A stretch of DNA of 16,461 nucleotides from Oehlia diaphana (Eukaryota; Glomeromycota; Glomeromycetes; Glomerales; Glomeraceae): positions 21,912-38,372 of the forward strand of contig QZLH01001221.1 in assembly GCA_003833135.1 (NCBI GenBank). The letters are read 5' to 3'. Positions 9,304-16,461 of the stretch are shown here, piece after piece (within the stretch, counting starts at the first letter, position 1; each line of letters begins with the position of its first letter). Below the pieces are notes generated by a model that saw only the letters and a program-made list of their open reading frames with translations, did not search any database and was not told the origin of the DNA. The position numbers and the translations under genes were made by a program.

Positions 9304-9398
9304 TATATTATTAATATATAATTTTATAAGTTTAATAAAGCCTAATATAAAAAAAATTATTAAATACCTGTAGATGTAAGCTATATGAATGAATTTAT

Positions 9399-9608
9399 AT
9401 TCATTTGAAAGAGGAAATTGAGGTCTATCTAATAAATCTAAAATTGAATGAATTGAATTACTGGATTGTGAATAATTACGTCTAATATATTTATTTTTAA
9501 TTTTTAAATTTGATTTGACTTTGATCGTTAATTACATCTCATCCAGTGATCCAATCTTCCTGATTTTTAATTCCTATGATTTAGCAAGTTTTCAGCTTTC
9601 AAATGAAT
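9399..9608. mobile_element. Dispersed repeat family A, right copy (about 210-bp MITE-like)
   Basis: Perfect 13-bp terminal inverted repeats, ATTCATTTGAAAG (9399-9411) and CTTTCAAATGAAT (9596-9608), enclose a non-coding interior. From 9424 the interior matches the left copy at 6373 in the same orientation. An internal inverted repeat (GAATTACTGGAT near 9455 against ATCCAGTGATC near 9541) parallels the one in the left copy. The two copies bracket the 277-bp MITE and the Tigger element. Confidence 0.65.
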
Positions 9609-10485
9609 GTAAAATGATAATATTAGCATATCTTCAGGAATAATAATGCACGATTTTGTCACCTGCATAAAGTCTGATCTGAAAATTTTATTTCTTACCA
9701 AAAAATGCTTTCATAAGAGAATCCCAAATTCTTTTACTTTATTTAAAAGATTTTATTTGCCATTTAAGGATTTTAGTAGAATAAATCTAATAAAATAATT
9801 TTAAAAGATAAAAAATAAATATATAATTAGTTATTTTTAAAAAAAAAGAATATCTTATTATTTATTTTACAACTATTTTACATCATAATTATTTTTTATT
9901 TGCATGTATTTTTTACAAAAAAAAAACAATAAATTAAAGCTAAAATTATAAAAAAATATATCTTTTCTATGTATATAAAATATTAAGTTTTTTCTTTCAC
10001 TTACCACTTAAAAATAACTGCTATATATGCTTATAAACTTTTTTGACACATTTAATAAAAGTGAATAGAAAAATGATGGAAAAGTAATGGGTAGTAATGG
10101 AAAAAAAGAAGTGGTTATTACCGTTACTTTTGAATATTAATTAAAAAAATTTTTTTTATTTTTTATTAAATTTGAGTTACATAAATATATAACACATATT
10201 TAATTTAGATTTGTGTAATGTTAATCTTACTAAAATATTGAATTTTTATAAAAATCTTAATTTAGCTAATTCCAAAAATTGGCACATATGTATTACTAAT
10301 TTTATCAATTATATACTAACATCTGTTTTCAAATATTACATTATTTTGTAGTATAAAGTAATTAAAAAGATTATGAATGGTATTTATTTTAAATATTAAT
10401 AAATAAAGATACTATGTATTTTATTGTTTGTAGAGTTTATAATTTTAATAAATATTATAATGTGCTGTAATAAATTCATAAATAA
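9609..10485. other. Gene-free AT-rich region with one imperfect hairpin
   Basis: No protein-like frame is seen. An imperfect inverted repeat pairs AAAAGTAATGGGTAGTAA (10080-10097) with TTATTACCGTTACTTTT (10115-10131). The rest is low-complexity A+T with long A or T runs. Confidence 0.55.
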
Positions 10486-10734
10486 ATTAACCCATAAATT
10501 AACTATCAATTGACCATAAATTGACCATTGATTGACCATAAATTGACTATTAATCAACCACCAATTGGTCACCAATTGGTCACCAATTTGAAACCAATCT
10601 GACACCAATCTGATACCAATCTGACACCAATCTGACACCAATCTGATACCAATCTAATACTAATTGGTCACCAATCTGACACCAATCGGTATATCAATCC
10701 GTCATCAACCAGACTATCCAGTTGGTATCAGATT
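10486..10734. repeat. 11-bp minisatellite, about 20 units, with an inverted unit at its end
   Basis: From 10486 to 10694 the sequence parses into 19 consecutive 11-mers without an indel, and one more unit follows after a single extra base. Units drift along the array: ATTAACCCATA and AATTGACCATA types on the left, AATTGGTCACC in the middle (10563, 10574 and again 10662), and AATCTGACACC or AATCTGATACC to the right (10596-10650, 10673). At 10722-10734 a unit appears in inverted orientation, and it is an exact 13-nt complement of 10640-10652. Any reading frame across this region is a by-product of the repeat. Confidence 0.9.
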
Positions 10735-10821
10735 TTGGCAGAAATGATACCAATCAGACACAAATTGGATATCCAATTGATGACTGATTGATAATTGATT
10801 TGACACCTTTTGACTTGTATT

Positions 10822-11200
10822 ACCTATGGGATTCGTTATAACTGATTCCCTATAATAGAATATTAAAAAAATGTTAAAAACGTTTTTTTAATAGTTTTAA
10901 AATTATTTTTTAAAACTTACCTATAGGATTTAGTATCCAACTTTAAAACTGATTCTCTATAATAGATTATTAGAAAAAAAAATTTTAAAAATTTTTTTAA
11001 AAGTTTTAAAAATTTTTAACCCATGGGATTCAGTATCCAACTTTGGAACTGATTTCCTACAATATAATATTAAAAAAAAAATGGTAAAAATCATTTTTAA
11101 TAAATGATTTTTTAAGTTTAATAAAATTTTGAAAGTAAAATATTTGAAACTTTTATGGAATTCCAGTATTCAAATCAGAACCAATTTTCAAGAAAAAAAA
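10822..11200. repeat. Tandem repeat of about 98 bp, three copies plus a diverged fourth
   Basis: Units start with ACCTATGGGATTC or a variant at 10822, 10919 and 11019, spaced 97 and 100 bp. Each continues with AACTGATT, CCTATAATA-like sequence and a long A-rich and T-rich tail; copies two and three share TAGTATCCAACTTT-like text. A fourth, more diverged copy (ATGGAATTCCAGTATTC) begins near 11155. No coding potential is seen. Confidence 0.75.
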
Positions 11201-11779
11201 AATTTTTTAAAAGTAGTTTCAAAAGTAAATATTTGAAAAAAAATGTTAAAGATAGTATGAAATAGTTTAATTAAACTTTTTTTATTAAGTTTTAAAAGTA
11301 AATATTCGAAAAAAATGTTAATGTAAATTTTAATAGTTAATATAGTTTAATTTTAGTTAAAGAAAAATAGTTTATCAATAGTTTAATTGAAACAATAGAA
11401 ATTAATTGATAAATTTAAACTAAACGATAGTTATCAATTAGTATTAACCTGATTAATACCCAATCGAAGTATACATCAATTTCTAACTATCAAATAAATC
11501 AGATGACCGATTAAAAAAAAGTTACTAATTGGATAAGTATCTGATTGGTCAGCATTTTACCTGTGACGTATTTACATAATGCTTTCTTTACATAACAAAT
11601 GGTTTAATTCTTTTTCTTTTCCAAAAATTTTGACTTTTCTTTTGATATTTTTTTCTTATTATATAATAGTTTTTATAATATAATTTGCATTTTATAACTT
11701 TATTTATATTTTTTACGTGATAATTATTTGTAATAATTTTCTTTCTATAAATTTGTGTAATGTTACTATATATTATAAT
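11201..11779. other. Gene-free region with a short duplicated A-rich block
   Basis: A phrase AAAAGTAAATATTTGAAAA occurs near 11221 and again with one change near 11293, with a weaker relative near 11130. From 11340 on there is AT-rich sequence with scattered TTATCAAT and ATTGATAA phrases. No gene is recognised. Just upstream of 11780 the sequence is almost pure A+T, and I cannot name a promoter element. Confidence 0.5.
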
Positions 11780-13160
11780 ATGGAAACTTATGAAAATCAA
11801 ATCAAATACAACGATGATGGCTTAGTAAATGTACCATTTGGTCATGCTGTGGAATGGTATATATCAAATGCAAATCTTTTAAAAAATTATTGCTTAAAAA
11901 ATCAAAGTAGACAAGTTACTCTTAAATTTGTTAAAGCCAAAATCTTAACAGTAGAACGTGTATAATGGGTTATAGATTAGTTAGCATGGAAAACTAAAAC
12001 TAAAAAAAAACAATAAAATTAACAAATCATATTGATGATATTTTAGTTTTAACCAGTTTAGGAAGAGATTTGATTTCTCAAATTAAATTAGAATTAGTCA
12101 AAAACTAACAGTGTTGGTATTAGGTTATGTATTATTTAGATGATAATAGAGGTAACTGTTAAAGATTATACGATAGTATTAGAAAATGTAATGAAAATTG
12201 TAAAATTATAATTTATAAAATAATTTAAAAAATGGAAATGATATACATCATTGTAGTGTCAGAGTTATTTCTAAATGTCAGTTTACTCAGTTATTTTGGC
12301 CATCATTAGAAAATCTATTACAAATTACCATTTAAGAAACTCATCGTACATTTCATAATAATAATATTCCTAAAATTTCAAGAATAAATTTAACTTATTT
12401 TATCAGAAATTCAATAGCATTAAGTAGAAGAGCAGACTGTAGAACAGCCAAAGGGATAAAAGTGAAATTATTAATATCACTTAATGATGCATCAGAAGAG
12501 GTAATTAACAATGTATTAGTAAGCTAATATATAATATATAATAATGACAAACTTCAGCAATTTGTTATCAAAGATGATACTGGTTCTTGGACTCAGCTTG
12601 ATAGTTTAGTAAATAATATATTAAAATCTCAAGATTTTATATTATATTATTAAATAGAAGACATTAATCAACCAGTTGATTCATTTGACCGATATTATCA
12701 ACTTACAATTTTTAATGAGTTTTGATTAAAAAATGCTCATGATTATGGTAAAATCTGTATTAGAATGGATGGTAAATATGATTTAAATTTGGACTATGCA
12801 TTGGTATTATCAATTATCACTAAGAATAGTGCTGGTTGTGAATTGCCTGTTGTATTTGGTAAGTAAAATTTGACATATATTAAATTATTTAGTATATAAT
12901 TTATTATAATTTATTAAATTATAAATAAAATATATATTTTAATACTATTTAATAAGAAAAATTATTATACTATAAAATTGGCTATTGATAGTTTGACGCT
13001 ATTAAAAAAAATATCTCATGTGATAATGATTTCTGTGAACACAAGTAGTACTATAAAAATCTTTTATCTGAGATGGGTTTCAACAAGTTCATGAATGTTA
13101 AAACAATAATTGAAAGCCATATATATTATCTAATATTATACTTCAAAAATCGTAAATTCA
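11780..13160 (+). pseudogene. Degenerate transposase-like gene of uncertain family (MULE-like?)
   Basis: The frame opens at ATG 11780 (METYENQIKYND) and can be followed for about 420 codons. Stops occur at 11963, 11978, 12106, 12121, 12160, 12333, 12525, 12651, 12723 and 13046. One-nucleotide frameshifts lie in A-rich runs near 12001-12010, 12215-12224 and 13002-13010. Recognisable stretches include NHIDDILVLTSL, ISKCQFTQLFWPSLENLLQI, NSIALSRRADCRTAKGIKV, DNDKLQQFVI-like text and RMDGKYDLN. After a putative intron it continues TIKLAIDSLTLL and CDNDFCEHK, a possible zinc knuckle. The Asp in MDGKYD and the later Cys/His cluster suggest a MULE-type DDE transposase, but this is a guess from memory of fungal repeat proteins. 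Similarity fades near 13160, so the C-terminal half is missing. No terminal repeats were found. Confidence 0.65.
12859..12942 (+). other. Putative 84-nt intron with mutated acceptor (AA for AG)
   Basis: Coding sequence ends at CELPVVFG with an ideal donor, G|GTAAGT, at 12859. It appears to resume as LFNKKNYYTIKLAID. If the resumption starts at 12943, the intron is 84 nt long and ends in AA instead of AG, a single G-to-A change. The size is close to that of the putative Tigger intron. The acceptor is placed by aligning expected protein, so it is uncertain by a few bases. Confidence 0.45.
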
Positions 13161-13559
13161 CATTTGCATCTTCATACTAAACTTCAGTATCAATTATTAA
13201 CGCTTCTATTTCTGAGAATAAACAAAGATCTTTGAATGCTGTTGTAATCTAAAAATGTATCTAATATTAGTTTCTCAAGACTCGTTTGACAAATAATTTA
13301 ATATTACATTACAAGATCAGATTAGGTTTTCATTTTTATAAAACTTTAAGTACTGGCAAAATGTTTAATATGTAGGTAATGTAACTATCATATGCTAATA
13401 TATGGTATAAAACTAGTTACTGCTGTGTGAGAAGTAATAATATTATAATGGACATCAACCTCTTCACTAGTAATTATACTATACTAGGAAACCTAAAAAA
13501 GTATGTCATCATATCTATATAATATTCATCATAAAAATAGTTTATCGTCTTACCTGTTT
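13161..13559. other. No gene recognised
   Basis: Neither strand shows a convincing protein. The minus-strand gene remnant at 13560-14341 may trail on to about 13500 (an ILYRYDD-like stretch), but the stop density is high. Plus-strand frames here are low-complexity and look like chance. Confidence 0.5.
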
Positions 13560-14341
13560 ACCTATTTAGCTAAATTTTTTTCAATATTAAAACTTCTAAG
13601 CTTTTTTATTTGCTTAATATCCTCTAAGAGGACTTGTTTAAAACTTGCTTCAAAATATTTTCAAAGTTCTCCACCTTCTTTTTAAGAATGCCTGTCTATT
13701 CACCTTCTTCTACTCATATAAATAATGCCATAAAGATTCTGATAATATCAAGAAGCTCTCAAATTAAAAGAAATTCTTCCATATTTTGATAGAATAAAAA
13801 ATTAATATTAGTGTGACATCAGGAGTATTATTATTTCTTACCATCTTTCAAACTTATTTTACCAAAAATTCAGATCTTTTCTTATAATTCCTATAAACTT
13901 GCTAGATAACTGTTACATAAAAATTCTCAAATTAATAGTTATATTGTCTTGCGATGAATTCTCAAATCACTTCATTGATTTTCCTGAACTTCTCAAAAAA
14001 TACTTTATTAAAATAGATTAGAAAATCTAATTCAGAATAAACAGATCATGCATAATACCTTCAGCCAATTTGTATCCTGCAGGTGATACATTTTACAGAT
14101 AATCTCTATATGCATGAACAAAGTAAAAAAATAAATTAATTGATTTATTAATAATTATACATGAATATGAAATATATTGTTTTAATATTGATCCTATAGT
14201 CTGGAGAATTCATTGTATATATTTACAATTATTGTTAAAATCTAAGAAATCTATAATAGTTGATACTTCACTGATAGTAGAAATATAGGAAGATTTAAAT
14301 ATATTAATTTCTAGTGAATTATATAAATATAGTTTGCTTCC
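13560..14341 (-). pseudogene. Degenerate gene B: uncharacterised protein with IQ-like motif
   Basis: I do not know the function. Reading the minus strand from 14341 gives SLEINIFKSSYISTISEVS, then LQTIGSILKQYISYS. After a 41-nt gap (intron or deletion) come HAYRDYL, NVSPAGYKLAEGIMHDLFIL, a 1-nt deletion near 14016, then FNKVFFEKFRKINEVI and VTVI-QVYRNYKKRSEFLV. Stops replace likely Gln, Arg or Trp codons (for example after RDYL, after DLFILN, and inside VIQQV). An IQ-like helix (IQxxYRxYKxR) is followed by VKMVRNNNTPD-type text. That block matches gene A at DNA level: about 48 of 66 bases by eye, 13848-13915 against 14985-15052. Further down, ASFKQVLLEDIKQIKKLRSF looks coding to about 13560. 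It lies in the same orientation as gene A, 1.1 kb downstream. Confidence 0.6.
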
Positions 14342-14982
14342 TTTTTATATTTATATTGTGTGTATTCTGAAATTTTAACAAAGTTTACATAAATGTTGAT
14401 ATTGTCTTTGATAGTATGATGATGTTCAGGATTTGCTAGATATTTTAATATAATAGTCCAACTACTATAACCAGTGAATCTATAATCTTGCTAATAAGAT
14501 TTTATAAATGTAATTATATATGTTATAGTATTTAGTCAATTATATAACTGGTATTTCTTCATTTTTACCCTAATAATAATTATATTTTTTGTACCCTATG
14601 TCCTGTTTGGCTAGATATTATTTAATATATTTTTGAGCAATATTTTTATTATATGCTTTTTTAATGCAGTAAATATATTTATTGGTATGCAAATCATATT
14701 CTTCTTAAGTCAGTTGAAAGTATACCTAAATATTTCTTCCTATCAGAAGTACCATCATTTCAGAATCCTGAAATATATAAAAAAATTTTTACTAATAGCT
14801 GTACGTATTCTTTCAGGGCCAGAATTATGATAATTTTGGCGAGTAACCAAAAAAGGCAATATCTTTTCACCAGGAATTATCTAAAAAAGGAAATATTTTC
14901 ATGTTTTTTTGGCTGGTTGTACGCAAACTCAGATCTGACCTTTTTATGTATATTTCGGGATCCTATCATTTCTCACTATATT
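14342..14982. other. Region between degenerate genes A and B
   Basis: On the minus strand the frame of gene A can be read past its stop at 14983 as IVRNDRIPKYT, then KGQI and VCVQPAKKT with intervening stops, to about 14900. The first part parallels VRNNNTPD in gene B, so gene A probably continued here. Between about 14342 and 14830 the sequence is AT-rich with stops in all frames and nothing I can assign. Confidence 0.45.
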
Positions 14983-15505
14983 TTAAACTCGTTTTGCCCA
15001 AGTTTCAGGTCTTAACTTATAAGTTCTCCAAACCTGTTGGATAACTTTTGCACTATTAATTAATCGATATGCAACACTTTTCTTAATTTTTTTTGAAGCA
15101 CGAGAACAATAAAATTCTTTTTCTGTATCTAAAATAAATATTACCATAAATTTCATCAATCTCATCACCACTAAGCGCTTTTTTACTTTTTTGTTTCCAT
15201 AATATAGATCTATAATATGTGACACGCCTTTCCTCTATTTTAGCAATGCATTCATTCAGATGCTTATCTGCGAATTTCTCAGTATTATCACAGATAAATA
15301 CTAAGGAATCACATGCAGTGTAATAAATATAAAATGTGTCTCCCAGGTCTGAATCTCCCATCTTCATATAATCTTTCAGTCATATGAATATATTCATTCT
15401 TTGAGAAGAATGTTGGGTTATTTCCTAAATGAAGAACGAATACAGATTAGTTATCGCTTGTACTACTACAGGATTTAAACCATATCGATAATCAGTTCTA
15501 ACCAT
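14983..15505 (-). pseudogene. Degenerate gene A: uncharacterised protein with IQ-like and PETWAKRV motifs
   Basis: The function is unknown to me. The frame starts at ATG 15505 (MVRTDYRYGLNPVVVQAI), meets stops at 15425-15427 and 15380-15382, then runs open through MKMGDSDLGDTFYIYYTACD, CDNTEKFADKHLNECIAKIE and KKALSGDEIDEIYG. A 1-nt insertion at about 15130 shifts the frame. It continues DTEKEFYCSRASKK, then AKVIQQVWRTYKLRPETWAK, and stops at 14983-14985 where a Trp is expected. IQxxWRxYKxR resembles a calmodulin-binding IQ motif, but one copy does not prove binding. I recall many Rhizophagus predicted proteins with the LRPETWAKRVW phrase, so it is probably a large lineage-specific, possibly mobile-element-linked family. 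Gene B downstream is a relative. Confidence 0.65.
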
Positions 15506-15924
15506 TTTTACGTTTATATAACAATTTCACTGATTTTTTCGATTTATACCAATTTCAATGATTTATAGCGCTTTGTAACAAGTATATGATAACAAAATAT
15601 CAGATTCATTTTTATTTGATTACGTCCTCTTGTTCGGATTCAAATTTTTCTCGTGATTCAGTTAAAATAGATCTGAGCCAATGTAACGGCTAAATTATCA
15701 CATAAGATCTCCCACGCCAAATTCTTTATAAATAACCCAGATTGCTCCGTAATTGTTTTTTTTAATTATTTTGTCATTTTATACGTTCAATATTGGAATG
15801 TCATTGAATGACCTTAAACGAATTCAAATGACCCTATTTTTGCTATAAAGTTTAAAGCGTTGTTCATTAGATTAATTGTTAAATAATAATATTCTTAAAT
15901 TCCGGCCAACATAACTGTGCAAAT
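15506..15924. other. Gene-free region upstream of degenerate gene A
   Basis: No protein-like frame is seen on either strand. This would be the promoter side of gene A (minus strand), but I see no motif I can name. Base composition is less extreme than in the centre of the window, and runs of A or T are short. Confidence 0.5.
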
Positions 15925-16323
15925 TCATCATAAGTTATTACCAAATCTGCGCACGAAAATTTAGTCACAACGCAGAATTATATTTCTGGGCTTCACCAGC
16001 GCTGATAAATTTTTCCGAACAGTATTATTTATAGTGAGGAATTTGTCGTAATTACGTAATAAACGATCTCAGCGAGAACTGAACCCACCTAAGTTCACCA
16101 TCATCATAAGTTATTACCAAATCAGCGCACGAAAATTCAGTCATAACGTAGGATTTATATTTTGGGCTTCACCNATTTATATTTTTGGGCTTCACCAAAC
16201 ATTTCTGGCACTGATAAATTTTTTCGATCAGTACTATTTATAGTGAGGGTTTTGTCGTAATTACGTAATTAACGAAGATAATTGATTCAACGAGAACTGA
16301 ACCCCACCTAAGTTTCACCAAGA
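15925..16323. repeat. Tandem duplication, 176-bp period, two diverged copies
   Basis: TCATCATAAGTTATTACC starts at 15925 and again at 16101. The copies share, in order, GCGCACGAAAAT, GGGCTTCACC, CTGATAAAT, TATTTATAGTGAGG, GTCGTAATTACGTAAT, CGAGAACTGAACC and CACCTAAGTT. The second copy is longer because of a local 22-bp duplication around the N and a short insertion after GTAATTAACGA. Both contain the palindrome ATTACGTAAT. No coding potential is seen. Confidence 0.85.
16174..16174. other. Single ambiguous base between near-identical 22-bp copies
   Basis: The N separates 16152-16173 from 16175-16196, which are nearly the same sequence ending GGGCTTCACC. A one-base gap between overlapping ends is typical of two contig ends joined without merging, so the extra 22 bp in this copy may be an artefact. 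Confidence 0.6.
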
Positions 16324-16461
16324 TCATAGATCATAACCATTATACCACACAAAAACGTAACCCCTGATAAAATTTTTTCGAAGTATCTAGAACATTTCGT
16401 CACTCGTCACCCATCATCATCATCATATATCAACCGATTTTTGCCGATTTAATATAAATAC

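Noticed and set aside
10396..10641. Minus-strand open frame of 81 codons with repeated Trp and Ile/Gln
   Set aside because: It is the translation of the 11-bp minisatellite; the periodic peptide follows from the repeat, and the rest is AT-rich.
10486..10706. Possible CRISPR array
   Set aside because: The units are 11 bp and directly adjacent with no spacers, in a eukaryotic-type sequence with putative spliceosomal introns.
11588..11800. Minus-strand open frame of 70 codons, Lys/Ile/Tyr rich
   Set aside because: It is a chance frame in AT-rich DNA ahead of the plus-strand relic gene.
13503..13685. Plus-strand open frame of 60 codons
   Set aside because: The opposite strand reads as a plausible protein (ASFKQVLLEDIKQIKKL), and this frame is low-complexity Ser/Leu/Phe.
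14633..15015. Plus-strand open frames at 14633-14830 and 14827-15015
   Set aside because: The second is antisense to the PETWAKRV part of gene A; the first has no recognisable features.
1..16461. An intact novel multi-gene system
   Set aside because: Every protein-like region carries several stops or frameshifts, so nothing here can be working as a complete protein-coding system.

Overview
The window looks like a transposon graveyard from an AT-rich fungal genome. The best guess is an arbuscular mycorrhizal fungus (Glomeromycotina, Rhizophagus-like). This rests on the A+T content, short (about 85 nt) putative spliceosomal introns, a DUF6570-type Helitron, a pogo/Tigger element, and an uncharacterised protein module carrying IQ-like and PETWAKRV motifs that I associate with Rhizophagus. 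No intact gene longer than about 170 codons is present. No rRNA, tRNA, CRISPR array or bacterial-type operon was seen.

Layout. 1-1332: AT-rich DNA with two small hairpins, a 144-bp tandem repeat, the end of a pogo-like element and T-rich tandem repeats. 1293-5197 (minus): a Helitron Rep-helicase gene, one reading frame broken by 16 stops and one 1-nt frameshift, truncated at the C terminus. 5198-6372: AT-rich DNA without a gene. 6373-9608: two copies of a small repeat family flank a 277-bp MITE and a complete but dead Tigger element (6879-9303). 9609-11779: gene-free DNA with an 11-bp minisatellite and about 98-bp tandem repeats. 11780-13160 (plus): a degenerate, transposase-like gene of uncertain family. 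13560-15505 (minus): two related degenerate genes in tandem, similar to each other at the DNA level around the IQ-like motif. 15506-16461: gene-free DNA with a 176-bp tandem duplication containing one N, probably an assembly join.

The genes do not form a pathway. What unites them is how they decayed. Almost every in-frame stop can be derived from an expected Gln, Arg or Trp codon by one transition (C to T on the coding strand, or G to A). The same direction of change fits the lost helicase Walker A Gly, the Walker B Asp, one splice donor and one splice acceptor. This resembles deamination of methylated cytosine or a RIP-like process, but comparison with intact copies is needed to prove it.
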